This document shows positions 1 to 7,419 of a stretch of 12,873 bases of DNA, piece by piece. Source of the DNA: Candidatus Omnitrophota bacterium (GTDB lineage Bacteria > Omnitrophota > Gorgyraeia > Gorgyraeales > Gorgyraeaceae); NCBI GenBank assembly GCA_018901615.1, contig JAHIEN010000140.1, forward strand, positions 1-12,873, given 5' to 3'. How positions within the stretch are numbered: the first letter of the stretch is position 1; the number at the start of each line of letters is the position of its first letter. Position numbers and translations under genes: made by a program. The notes under the pieces were generated by a model. That model did no database searches and was not told where the DNA came from. It worked only from the letters and a program-made list of their open reading frames with translations.

Positions 1-621
1 CGTTCTAAAATAGCAGTGTATTCAAAGGACGATAAAGTCGATCCTGTCGGCGCATGTGTCGGCATGAGGGGCCAGAGGGTGAAAAATATTGTCAGGGAAT
101 TAGGCGGAGAGAAAATAGATATTATACGCTGGAGCGTCAATACAAGTGAATTTATCTCATCCAGCCTGAGTCCTGCTGAGATTTCCAGCGTAAAACTGAA
201 TGAGGCTGAAAAAAGAGCTGAGGTGATTGTGGTAGATGACCAGCTCTCGCTTGCTATAGGCAAGAAGGGTCAGAATGTAAGGCTGGCGGCAAAACTCACA
301 GGATGGAACATAGACATCAGGAGCAAGTCAGAGATAGAAAAACTGAGAGATATTGCTGTAAGTGAGCTCGACGGCGTAGGGCCAAAAACAGAAAAGGCCC
401 TTAAAAAGGCCGGGTTTAAGACTACAGGAGATATTGCGAAGTTAGACCTTAAAGAACTTACAAAGGTGGAAGGTATCGGCAAAAAAACAGCTGAAAAGAT
501 ACTTAAGTCCGCAAAGGTATTGATGGAGCAGAAGGTTCACGAAGTCAGGGATAAGAAAAACAGGCAGAGAAAAGAAGAGAATAAACAGGCAGAGAAAAAA
601 AAGGGAGAGGCTGAAGAATGA
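1..621 (+). CDS. nusA: Transcription termination/antitermination factor NusA, C-terminal part (5' truncated by window)
   Basis: NusA binds RNA polymerase and nascent RNA and modulates pausing, termination and antitermination. The reading frame is open from base 1, so the gene enters from outside the window; the GTG at 16 is an internal valine codon, not a start. The visible 206 residues hold the two KH domains: a first GxxG-type loop in GACVGMRG near the left end and a second in LAIGKKGQNVRLAA. Next comes a helix-hairpin-helix region with ELDGVGPKTEKAL and VEGIGKKTAEKI, and then a Lys/Glu-rich tail of about 35 residues. Missing upstream are the N-terminal polymerase-binding domain, the S1 domain and the start of KH1. 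The stop overlaps the infB start as ATGA (618-621), so translation is probably coupled, matching the widespread nusA-infB operon. Confidence 0.96.
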   Translation, partial: RSKIAVYSKDDKVDPVGACVGMRGQRVKNIVRELGGEKIDIIRWSVNTSEFISSSLSPAEISSVKLNEAEKRAEVIVVDDQLSLAIGKKGQNVRLAAKLTGWNIDIRSKSEIEKLRDIAVSELDGVGPKTEKALKKAGFKTTGDIAKLDLKELTKVEGIGKKTAEKILKSAKVLMEQKVHEVRDKKNRQRKEENKQAEKKKGEAEE

Positions 622-2642
622 GCATAAGGGTACACCAGCTGGCCAAGGAACTGGGAGTTACTAGCAAAGAGCTTATAGAAAAGTTACATGGGCTCAAGGT
701 AGAAGTTAAAGGGCATATGAGCTCACTGGATGATGATACAGCTGTTCTTGTCAAGGAAGAGCTTGACGGCGCCAAGCCCGCAGAAGAGAAAAAGAAGCCA
801 AAGACAAAGAAAACAGCCGCAGCGAAAGTAAAAGCAGATACTGTGCCTGAGCCCGAAGAAGAAAAAAAAGCAGAAGATGATGGTTTAAAGTTATTAAAAA
901 TAGACCTCCCTGTTACTGTAAAGGACCTTGCTGTCAAGCTTCAGGCAAAGCCCAATGAGCTCATAAAAAAACTCCTTTCCAGGAAAATCCTTGTTACCAT
1001 AAACCAGTCTCTTAATGAAGAGGCGGCAGGCAGTATCGCGAAAGATTTTGGCTATAAAATAGAACAGCTTCCGACGCAGGAAGAGGAACTTATTGCGGGG
1101 TACGAGGAAAAAGAAGATCCTGCCAAGTTGGTGCCGAGGGCGCCAATAGTGACTTTTATGGGTCATGTCGATCATGGCAAGACATCACTCCTGGACATGA
1201 TACGCAAGACCAAGGTCGTTGATAAAGAAGCAGGAGGTATTACGCAGCATATCGGTGCGTACGAAGTGTCACTTCCAAAAGGAAAGGTGACATTCCTGGA
1301 TACGCCAGGCCACGCTGCTTTTACCGCCATGCGCGCAAGGGGAGCCAATGTTACGGATATAGTTGTCCTGGTGGTAGCGGCCGATGACGGAGTTATGCCG
1401 CAGACAATAGAGGCTATTGACCATGCAAGAGCAGCCGAAGTGCCTATAGTCGTGGCTATTAATAAGATCGACAAAAAGAATATAAACATAGATAAATTAA
1501 AAAAACAGCTTGCCGAACTTAATCTTATGTCAGAGGATTGGGGCGGCAAGACTATTGCAGCCAGGGTATCTGCCAAGACAGGTGAGGGGATAGATGAACT
1601 TTTGGAATTACTTCTTTTAGAGGCGGAGATGCTTGAGTTAAGGGCAAATCCTGACCAGCCTGCGTCTGGAGCGGTGGTAGAGGCTGAGCTTTCAAAAGGC
1701 AAAGGATCTATAGCCACTGTACTTGTCTCAAAAGGCACGCTTAAAATCGGGGATATTGTTATAATTGGTTTAAATTATGGCAGGATAAAGGCAATGTTTG
1801 ACGATAAGGGCCGCAGGGTCCAGGAGGCAGGGCCTTCAAAACCGGTTGAAATACTCGGGCTTTCAGGCGTACCTCTGGCAGGTGAAAAGTTTTACACTGT
1901 AAGTGATGAAAAAAAAGTAAGAGAGATTATTGCGATGCGACGATTAAAGGCTGAAAAGAAGAAATTAGAGAACCAGGTCCAGAAGATAACCCTGGAAGGT
2001 CTCTATGACAGGATCAAGGAAGGCGAGGTAAAGGAATTAAAGATTATCTTAAAGGCAGATGTCCAGGGTTCGCTCGAGGCCATCAAAGATTCGCTTGAAA
2101 AACTTTCAACCCAGGATGTTAAACTCTCTGTAATACACTACCAGGTAGGTAATATAAATGAATCAGATGTCATGCTCGCCTCAGCGTCAAATACTATTAT
2201 CCTGGGGTTTCATGTGAGCATGACCCCTGATGGTAAGGCGCTGTCCAAACAAGAAGGCGTTGATATCAGGATTTACAATATAATTTACGAGGCTGTAGAT
2301 GATGTAAAGGCTGCCATGGAAGGCATGCTCGAGCCTATTATCGAGGAAGTATTTTTAGGCAGGGCTGATGTCAGGCAGGTATTTAAAGTTTCAAAGGTAG
2401 GGATCGTGGCAGGATGCTATATCTCAAAAGGTTTGATTCCAAGAAACGCGACTTGCAAACTTATAAGAGACAATGAGGTTGTATTTAAGGGCAAGATAAG
2501 CTCGCTGAAACATCTGAAGGACGATATAAAAGAAGCAAAGGAAGGATATGAATGCGGCATAAGTCTGAGCTATAAAGATATCAAAAAAGGCGACATAATA
2601 GAGGCGATCGAGGTCACAAAGGTAGCCAGAAGGTTAAAATAA
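618..2642 (+). CDS. infB: Translation initiation factor IF-2
   Basis: IF-2 is the GTPase that brings fMet-tRNA to the 30S subunit and promotes subunit joining. The 674-residue protein starts with an IF2-N module (about 1-45). A Lys/Glu/Ala-rich linker follows, then a second IF2-N-like module (about 93-150). The G domain shows GHVDHGKT at 182-189, DTPGH at 228-232, NKID at 282-285 and SAK at 318-320. The remaining domains II-IV follow, including the C-terminal fMet-tRNA-binding region. It is shorter than the E. coli long form (about 890 residues), mainly because of the shorter N-terminal linker. The ATG at 618 is supported by a purine-rich GGGAGAGG (603-610) inside the end of nusA. The common downstream partner rbfA does not follow; the next gene is trpS, after a structured repeat. 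Confidence 0.98.
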   Translation: MSIRVHQLAKELGVTSKELIEKLHGLKVEVKGHMSSLDDDTAVLVKEELDGAKPAEEKKKPKTKKTAAAKVKADTVPEPEEEKKAEDDGLKLLKIDLPVTVKDLAVKLQAKPNELIKKLLSRKILVTINQSLNEEAAGSIAKDFGYKIEQLPTQEEELIAGYEEKEDPAKLVPRAPIVTFMGHVDHGKTSLLDMIRKTKVVDKEAGGITQHIGAYEVSLPKGKVTFLDTPGHAAFTAMRARGANVTDIVVLVVAADDGVMPQTIEAIDHARAAEVPIVVAINKIDKKNINIDKLKKQLAELNLMSEDWGGKTIAARVSAKTGEGIDELLELLLLEAEMLELRANPDQPASGAVVEAELSKGKGSIATVLVSKGTLKIGDIVIIGLNYGRIKAMFDDKGRRVQEAGPSKPVEILGLSGVPLAGEKFYTVSDEKKVREIIAMRRLKAEKKKLENQVQKITLEGLYDRIKEGEVKELKIILKADVQGSLEAIKDSLEKLSTQDVKLSVIHYQVGNINESDVMLASASNTIILGFHVSMTPDGKALSKQEGVDIRIYNIIYEAVDDVKAAMEGMLEPIIEEVFLGRADVRQVFKVSKVGIVAGCYISKGLIPRNATCKLIRDNEVVFKGKISSLKHLKDDIKEAKEGYECGISLSYKDIKKGDIIEAIEVTKVARRLK

Positions 2643-2644
2643 AT

Positions 2645-2728
2645 GCAAAGGCCGAGAATAGGCAGACTTTAGTCTGCCTGTTTATGAAGGCCTTTGCGAC
2701 AAATATGTAGGGCACACTTTAGTGTGCC
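2645..2728 (+). repeat. 84-nt structured repeat, copy 1 (nested stem-loop plus GTAG-palindrome), upstream of trpS
   Basis: An outer 9-bp stem pairs GCAAAGGCC (2645-2653) with GGCCTTTGC (2689-2697). It encloses an 8-bp hairpin, AGGCAGAC (2660-2667) with GTCTGCCT (2672-2679), around a TTTA loop. After a short spacer, GTAG (2707-2710) precedes a second hairpin, GGCACAC (2711-2717) with GTGTGCC (2722-2728), again with a TTTA loop. Both hairpins share the core ACTTTAGT. A second copy at 7420-7503 has the same length, with 76 of 84 bases identical by my count. A GTAG tetranucleotide followed by a palindrome is the known layout of REP elements mobilised by RAYT (Y1) transposases; no such transposase is in this window. 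No T-run follows, so it does not look like an intrinsic terminator. Confidence 0.85.
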
Positions 2729-2732
2729 AAAA

Positions 2733-2738
2733 GCACAT
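2733..2738 (+). promoter_or_regulatory. Possible alternative hairpin arm just before the trpS start
   Basis: GCACAT (2733-2738) can pair with GTGTGC (2722-2727), giving six pairs including one G-U and a 5-nt loop. GTGTGC is also the right arm of the preceding GTAG hairpin (2711-2728), so the two structures exclude each other directly before the ATG at 2740. This could tune access to the trpS start, or it could be chance. The other repeat copy, before aroF, lacks this extra arm. Confidence 0.25.
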
Positions 2739-2739
2739 C

Positions 2740-3720
2740 ATGAAAAAACGCATTTTGAGTGGTATGAGGCCCACAGGGCCGCTGCATCTAGGGCATCTGT
2801 TCGGCGCGCTGGATAATTGGGTAAAGCTGCAGTCCGAACACGATTGTTTTTTTATGATAGCAGACTGGCATGCCCTTATGAGCGAGTATGAAGACCCGTC
2901 GAAAATCAGCCAACATACAATAGAATGCGCCGCTGACTGGATAGCAGCAGGAATTGATCATGAAAAAAGCGCTATCTTTGTCCAATCGCACGTGAAAGAA
3001 CACTTAGAGCTGTACATGATCTTTTCAAATTTCGTTCCGCTGGGTTGGCTGGAAAGATGCCCGACGTATAAGGAACAATTGCGTGAATTATCGTCGAGAC
3101 AACTGCATACTTATGGATTTTTGGGCTATCCTGTGCTTCAGGCAGCTGATATCCTGTTATACAAGGCCGATGCCGTGCCTGTAGGCAAGGACCAGATTCC
3201 GCATCTTGAGTTGACAAATGATATCGCGGAAAAGTTCAATAAACTTTACGGCAGCGTGTTTTCGGAGATAAAACCGCTTCTCACAAAGACGCCAAAACTC
3301 CTTGGCATAGACGGAAAAAAGATGAGCAAATCCTATGGCAATTTTATCGCGCTCGGGGATTCAGAAGAGGCCATAAAGAAAAAGTGCTCGCAGATGTTTA
3401 CTGACCCTAAAAGGATAAAACTGATAGATAAGGGCCATCCGGATCAATGCAATCTTTATGCCTACTATAACTTGTTAAAAAGAGGCTATGCGTCAGAGGT
3501 CTACGATTATTGCGCAAAAGCGCATGTAGGCTGTAAAGAGTGCAAAAAGAATCTTGCCGGAGTTATTTCCGATTATTTATCCGACATAAGGAAAAAAAGA
3601 GAAAAGTTGCTCAAGAATAAAAGCGATATCAGGGATATCTTAAAAGACGGGGCGGAAAAGGCAGGTAAGGCCGCGTCTGAGACAATGTCAGAAGTGAAAA
3701 AGGCTGTGGGATTATTGTAG
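2740..3720 (+). CDS. trpS: Tryptophanyl-tRNA synthetase with a probable iron-sulphur cysteine motif
   Basis: Class I aminoacyl-tRNA synthetase that charges tRNA-Trp in the cytoplasm. The 326-residue protein starts with the family-typical KRILSGMRPTG. It carries the HIGH-type signature HLGH at 16-19 and KMSKS at 194-198, and ends in the usual helical tail. I chose ATG 2740: the in-frame GTG at 2722 lies inside the right arm of the repeat hairpin and would add a non-conserved extension. No Shine-Dalgarno sequence is evident. Four cysteines, C237, C258, C265 and C268, form C-x20-C-x6-C-x2-C. This is close to the C-x22-C-x6-C-x2-C motif that binds a 4Fe-4S cluster in Thermotoga maritima TrpRS, so cluster binding is inferred here. 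The gene stands between two repeat elements rather than tightly within an operon. Confidence 0.96.
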   Translation: MKKRILSGMRPTGPLHLGHLFGALDNWVKLQSEHDCFFMIADWHALMSEYEDPSKISQHTIECAADWIAAGIDHEKSAIFVQSHVKEHLELYMIFSNFVPLGWLERCPTYKEQLRELSSRQLHTYGFLGYPVLQAADILLYKADAVPVGKDQIPHLELTNDIAEKFNKLYGSVFSEIKPLLTKTPKLLGIDGKKMSKSYGNFIALGDSEEAIKKKCSQMFTDPKRIKLIDKGHPDQCNLYAYYNLLKRGYASEVYDYCAKAHVGCKECKKNLAGVISDYLSDIRKKREKLLKNKSDIRDILKDGAEKAGKAASETMSEVKKAVGLL

Positions 3721-3722
3721 AT

Positions 3723-3853
3723 AGGTTATATGAGGTTAAATGAGGTTATAAGAAGTTGTGTGAAGTTACAAAAGAATCTTAGGCAACCTCAGGCAACCTC
3801 AGATAACGTCATATAACCTCATATAACGTCATTATAACGTCAGATAACCTCAA
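3723..3853 (+). repeat. Inverted array of 10-bp units (ATGAGGTTAT / ATAACCTCAT), array 1
   Basis: The left arm has five decamers in strict 10-bp register: AGGTTATATG, AGGTTAAATG, AGGTTATAAG, AAGTTGTGTG and AAGTTACAAA (3723-3772). After a short centre (3773-3782), the right arm has seven units of the complementary decamer: GCAACCTCAG twice, ATAACGTCAT, ATAACCTCAT, ATAACGTCAT, one 11-base unit, then ATAACCTCAA ending at 3853. The arms can fold into a long imperfect hairpin in several registers. The array fills nearly the whole 136-bp gap from the trpS stop (3720) to the scpA ATG (3857), leaving no recognisable Shine-Dalgarno sequence. The same decamer recurs at 12401-12500. It could be a bidirectional transcription stop, a protein-binding array or a selfish minisatellite. 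There is no CRISPR-like spacing. Confidence 0.85.
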
Positions 3854-3856
3854 GAT

Positions 3857-4582
3857 ATGTCATATAAAGTAAAACTCGAAGTGTTCGAAGGGCCGTTGGA
3901 TTTACTGCTCTATCTCATAAAAAAGAATGAGGTAGACATATATGATATACCGATAACCACGGTTACCGAGCAATATCTTGAGTACCTTGAACTGATGCGC
4001 ATGCTTGACCTGAATATTGCCGGAGAATTTCTGGTAATGGCGGCCACGCTCATTCACATAAAAAGCAAGATGCTGCTTCCTCCGGAGGAGAAGGAGATCC
4101 TTCTTGAAGAAGAGGAAGATCCAAGAGAGGAGCTTATAAGAAGGCTCATTGAGTATAAAAGATTCAAAGAGGCTGCAGAGGTATTACAGGGCCTTGAAGG
4201 CCAGCGCAGGCAGATGTTTACAAGGGCCGCGACTATCGAGCTTGAGTCAGGCGAGAAATTTTTTGAAGCGAGCTTATTTGACCTTATAACAGCGCTCACG
4301 AGAGTACTGAAAGACGTTCCAAAGGATGTATTTCAGGATATAGTTAAAGACGAATTTACAGTAGAACAGAAGGTGCACGACCTCTTGCATATGCTTGTGG
4401 AAAAGCCTGTCATGTTTCTTTCAGAGCTTTTTAAAAATGCGAAAAATAAGCTGGAGATCATCGCTACTTTTCTAGCTGTGCTTGAACTCATAAGATTAAA
4501 AGAGATCCTGGTGGCGCAAAAAGAAAAATTTGGCGATATAGAGGTAATAAGAAACGAAAAACACAGGTTACGCGTGGATTGA
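3857..4582 (+). CDS. scpA: Segregation and condensation protein A (kleisin ScpA)
   Basis: ScpA is the kleisin subunit that bridges the SMC ATPase heads and, with ScpB, forms the bacterial condensin that organises and segregates the chromosome. The 241-residue protein begins with the classic N-terminal signature YKVKLEVFEGPLDLLLYLI, then DIYDIPI and the helical stretch AATLIHIKSKMLLPP. An acidic linker follows (about 78-92). The C-terminal winged-helix region includes MFLSELFKNAKNKLEIIATF and LELIRLKEI. Length is normal for the family. The ATG at 3857 lies three bases after the decamer array, with no clear Shine-Dalgarno sequence. scpB starts at once downstream, the usual gene pairing. scpA therefore opens the compact run that goes on through the aromatic genes to rpsA. 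Confidence 0.96.
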   Translation: MSYKVKLEVFEGPLDLLLYLIKKNEVDIYDIPITTVTEQYLEYLELMRMLDLNIAGEFLVMAATLIHIKSKMLLPPEEKEILLEEEEDPREELIRRLIEYKRFKEAAEVLQGLEGQRRQMFTRAATIELESGEKFFEASLFDLITALTRVLKDVPKDVFQDIVKDEFTVEQKVHDLLHMLVEKPVMFLSELFKNAKNKLEIIATFLAVLELIRLKEILVAQKEKFGDIEVIRNEKHRLRVD

Positions 4583-4584
4583 TC

Positions 4585-5298
4585 ATGGATAAAACCCAGG
4601 CAAAAAATATAATAGAGGCTATGTTCTTTGTAAGCGATAAGCCTTTATTTGTGAATGAGATCAAAGGTGTCCTGGAAGATCTTGATATAAAGGAAGTGAA
4701 AGAGATAATAGCCTGGCTCGCAAAGGAATACGAGGATACACAGAGAGCCTTTAGGCTTAAAGAAATAGCCGGAGGGTATCAGATAGTCACTGACACTGTT
4801 TTTGCCCCATGGCTCCAGAAGCTTTACAAGACCTCAGGAGCTGACAGGCTAAGGGGGCCGAGCCTTGAAACACTTGCTATAATAGCGTATAAGCAGCCTG
4901 TTACCAAGCCGGAGATAGAAGCGATAAGAGGCGTTAATGTAGATGGAGTCTTAAAGACCATTATAGAAAAGAACCTTATACGCATAGCGGGCAGGAAAGA
5001 GACTGTCGGCAGGCCCATACTCTATGGCACCACTTCGGAATTCCTGCAGTACTTTGGGCTGAATTCACTTGATGAACTGCCCAGGCTGGAGGAATTTAAT
5101 ATCACGGAAAAAGATATAGAGTTGCCCGAACATTTGAGAAAAGAAGAAGAGGAATCGCAAAACCCAGAGGGCGCCCCACGCCACAAGGATGAGGGGCAAG
5201 CAGCGCATAGCATTGCTGAAGATGAGGTAAAGGCTGAAGCGCTGCCTCAAAAGGAGATCCAAAATGAAGCTAAAGAGTCTTCGCAAGAAAATAGATGA
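4585..5298 (+). CDS. scpB: Segregation and condensation protein B (ScpB)
   Basis: ScpB binds the ScpA kleisin as a dimer and regulates SMC in chromosome condensation. The 237-residue protein shows two winged-helix domains in the first 170 or so residues, with the diagnostic LRGPSLETLAIIAYKQPVTK, EAIRGVNVDGVL and GRPILYGTTSEFL. About 65 residues of acidic, low-complexity tail rich in Glu, Lys and Gln follow; such tails vary between species. ATG 4585 (MDKTQAKNIIEAMFF) is preferred. A TTG at 4579, overlapping the scpA stop, would add two residues and cannot be excluded. The 3' end overlaps pheA by 35 bases (5264-5298), so the last codons of the tail also encode the pheA start and supply its ribosome binding site. 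Confidence 0.95.
   Translation: MDKTQAKNIIEAMFFVSDKPLFVNEIKGVLEDLDIKEVKEIIAWLAKEYEDTQRAFRLKEIAGGYQIVTDTVFAPWLQKLYKTSGADRLRGPSLETLAIIAYKQPVTKPEIEAIRGVNVDGVLKTIIEKNLIRIAGRKETVGRPILYGTTSEFLQYFGLNSLDELPRLEEFNITEKDIELPEHLRKEEEESQNPEGAPRHKDEGQAAHSIAEDEVKAEALPQKEIQNEAKESSQENR
5253..5256 (+). promoter_or_regulatory. Ribosome binding site for pheA inside scpB
   Basis: GGAG within AAGGAGAT lies 7 bases before the pheA ATG at 5264. It fixes the pheA start even though that start sits inside the scpB coding region, and it implies a pheA ribosome entry embedded in the scpB tail. Confidence 0.75.
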
Positions 5299-6328
5299 TA
5301 TTGACAAAAAGATCATAGCGCTCCTTAATAAACGAGCCTCTATAGCCAAAAATATAGGTAGTTTGAAAAATCTTGCGGGTACCGGTATATACATGCCTGA
5401 CCGCGAGGCGCAGATCTATAAAAATATTTTAAAACAGAATAAAGGCCTGTTTTCGGATAAGGCCCTTACAGCCATTTACAGGGAAATAATGTCAAGTTCT
5501 CTCGCTCTTGAAAAGAACATTAATATAGCGTTTTGGGGGCCTGAGGCCAGTTTCACGCACCTCGCCGCGATAAAAAAATTCGGCAGCCAGGTCAAATATT
5601 CTTCATGCGACAGCATAACAGATGTCTTTAGAGAGGTCGAGATCTTGCGCGCTGATTATGGGGTTGTCCCTGTTGAAAACTCTACAGAAGGCGCAGTGAG
5701 TCATACGCTTGATATGTTTATTAATTCAGATCTGAAGATTTGTTCAGAGATTCTGCTTGATATATCACATAATCTCCTGGGTAAATGCGATATTAAATCC
5801 GTAAAAAAGGTCTATTCGAATCCAAATGTGTTAGGCCAGTGCAGAGGATGGCTGGATACGCATTTACGAGGAGTGGAGCTCATAGAGGTCTCGACAACCA
5901 GCAGGGCGGCTGAAATCGCTTCAAAAGAAAAAGGCTCATGCGCTATAGCTAATATCCTGGCGGCAAAGAAATATAAACTCAGGGTCCTTGATAATGGCAT
6001 AGAAGACAGCACCAGCAATGTAACGCGTTTTCTTGTCATCGGCCAGCATATCCCGGCGCCCACAAAAAAGGATAAGACCTCTATAATGTTTTCTACGGGG
6101 AGGGACAGGATAGGAGCGCTTCATGACACGCTTTCACCTTTCAAGAAAAATAAGGTAAACCTCGCGAAGATAGAGTCCAGGCCTTCTAAGAGAAAGTCAT
6201 GGGAATACTACTTTTTCGTCGATATGCTGGGACATTGCAGAGATGCGAAGGTAAAAAAGGCCTTAAAGGAACTCGAAAAACAGTGCTCGTATTTTAAGAT
6301 ATTAGGGTCATACCCTGTCGCGTTATAA
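5264..6328 (+). CDS. pheA: Bifunctional chorismate mutase / prephenate dehydratase (P-protein)
   Basis: Converts chorismate to prephenate and then to phenylpyruvate, the committed route to phenylalanine. The 354 residues split into three parts. An AroQ-type chorismate mutase (1-85) is helical, with LRKKIDDIDKKIIALLNKR. The prephenate dehydratase domain (from about 86) has FWGPEASFTHLAA, VVPVENSTEGAV and the catalytic TRF motif at 254-256. A C-terminal ACT domain (about 268-350) has GALH at 284-287 and ESRPS at 304-308, the two motifs associated with Phe binding and feedback inhibition, so the enzyme is probably inhibited by phenylalanine. The start is set by the GGAG ribosome binding site. 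It overlaps scpB by 35 bases and ends one base before hisC, so the aromatic genes are probably co-transcribed with scpAB. Confidence 0.97.
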   Translation: MKLKSLRKKIDDIDKKIIALLNKRASIAKNIGSLKNLAGTGIYMPDREAQIYKNILKQNKGLFSDKALTAIYREIMSSSLALEKNINIAFWGPEASFTHLAAIKKFGSQVKYSSCDSITDVFREVEILRADYGVVPVENSTEGAVSHTLDMFINSDLKICSEILLDISHNLLGKCDIKSVKKVYSNPNVLGQCRGWLDTHLRGVELIEVSTTSRAAEIASKEKGSCAIANILAAKKYKLRVLDNGIEDSTSNVTRFLVIGQHIPAPTKKDKTSIMFSTGRDRIGALHDTLSPFKKNKVNLAKIESRPSKRKSWEYYFFVDMLGHCRDAKVKKALKELEKQCSYFKILGSYPVAL

Positions 6329-6329
6329 T

Positions 6330-7409
6330 ATGTTGCCACGTAAATCCATACAAAACATAAAATCATACCAGCCAGGCAAACCCATAGAAGAGGTTAAAAG
6401 GGAGCTCGGGTTAAGGGATGTGATAAAGCTAGCCTCTAACGAAAACCCGTTCGGGCCTTCGCCAAAGGCAGTAGCCGCGATAAAAAAACACCTGACAGAT
6501 ATAAACAGATATCCGGAGTCAGGCTGTTTTTACCTGCGCCAGGCCCTGTCTAAAAAGATAAAGGTAAGGCCTGACCAGCTAGTTTTTGGGAATGGCTCTG
6601 ATGAATTGATTCTCCTGGCGCTGCGCGCCTTTGTAGAGGAAGGGGATGAGGTAGTAGTCGCGTCCCCGACATTTTTAATATATGAGATAGCCTCACGGAT
6701 ACAGGGAGCGAAGATCAAAATTGTGCCTACCAGGTATTTTAGATACGACTTGAAGGCCATGAAAAAGGCCATTACAAAAAATACCAGGATCGTTTTTATA
6801 GCCAACCCGGATAATCCTAACGGGACATATGTCACAAGGTACGAGCTCGAGGAATTTCTAAAGGGGCTTCCTGAGACGCTGCTGGTTTTTATCGACGAGG
6901 CGTATTTTGATTATGTCCAGGAAAGGGATTATCCCAATGCCATGGACTATGTATCGCGCGGTAACGTTATGGTGACGAGGAGTTTTTCGAAATCATATGG
7001 TCTTGCCGGATTAAGGATAGGTTACGGCGTTTCAAGTCCGGAGATAATAAGTTATATCGAATCAGTCCGGGAACCTTTTAACGTGAATCTGCTTGCGCAG
7101 ACAGCGGCTACGGCTGCGTTAAAGGATAAAAAATTTCTGGTAAAGGTAAAAAAGATTACCCGCGACGGCAGGAGGTTTTTGTACGCCGAGCTTGGTAAAT
7201 TAGGATTGAGGTACATACCAAGCGTTACTAATTTTGTTTTGTTCGAGGCCGGAAAAGACGCCAGTAAGATATGCAAAAAGCTCATGAAACAGGGAGTGAT
7301 AGTGAGAGAAATGAATGCCTGGGGGTTGGATAATTTTATCCGAGTCACGGTGGGGAAGGAAAAAGAGAACAAGAGGTTTATTAAGGAATTGAGGAAAATA
7401 GTTTCATAG
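6330..7409 (+). CDS. hisC: HisC-type PLP aminotransferase, likely aromatic/histidinol-phosphate aminotransferase
   Basis: A fold-type I PLP aminotransferase of the HisC family, 359 residues. Visible motifs are IKLASNENPFGPSP near the N-terminus, ANPDNPNG, FIDEAYFDY and the PLP-lysine motif SFSKSYGLAGLRIGYG with Lys221 as the Schiff-base residue. HisC enzymes transaminate histidinol phosphate, and many also convert phenylpyruvate and hydroxyphenylpyruvate to Phe and Tyr, or prephenate to arogenate. Its place between pheA and aroF, with no his genes nearby, suggests the aromatic transamination role, but the substrate cannot be read from sequence alone. The ATG follows the pheA stop after one base with no clear Shine-Dalgarno sequence, so translation is probably coupled. 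The stop at 7407-7409 is followed by the second 84-nt repeat. Confidence 0.93.
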   Translation: MLPRKSIQNIKSYQPGKPIEEVKRELGLRDVIKLASNENPFGPSPKAVAAIKKHLTDINRYPESGCFYLRQALSKKIKVRPDQLVFGNGSDELILLALRAFVEEGDEVVVASPTFLIYEIASRIQGAKIKIVPTRYFRYDLKAMKKAITKNTRIVFIANPDNPNGTYVTRYELEEFLKGLPETLLVFIDEAYFDYVQERDYPNAMDYVSRGNVMVTRSFSKSYGLAGLRIGYGVSSPEIISYIESVREPFNVNLLAQTAATAALKDKKFLVKVKKITRDGRRFLYAELGKLGLRYIPSVTNFVLFEAGKDASKICKKLMKQGVIVREMNAWGLDNFIRVTVGKEKENKRFIKELRKIVS

Positions 7410-7419
7410 GGACATAAAG

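Noticed and set aside
2645..2697. Intrinsic terminator after infB (and likewise 7420-7472 after hisC)
   Set aside because: Strong stem, but no T-run follows; GACAAATA comes next in both copies. The conserved second hairpin also argues for a different element.
2722..2739. GTG at 2722 as the trpS start
   Set aside because: It lies in the right arm of the repeat palindrome and adds residues unlike any TrpRS N-terminus; ATG 2740 gives the conserved KRILSGMRPTG beginning.
3723..3853. CRISPR array
   Set aside because: Units are contiguous 10-mers without spacers and change orientation at the centre; no cas genes are nearby.
4579..4584. TTG at 4579 as the scpB start
   Set aside because: Possible because it overlaps the scpA stop, but it adds only two residues and the ATG at 4585 is the simpler choice.
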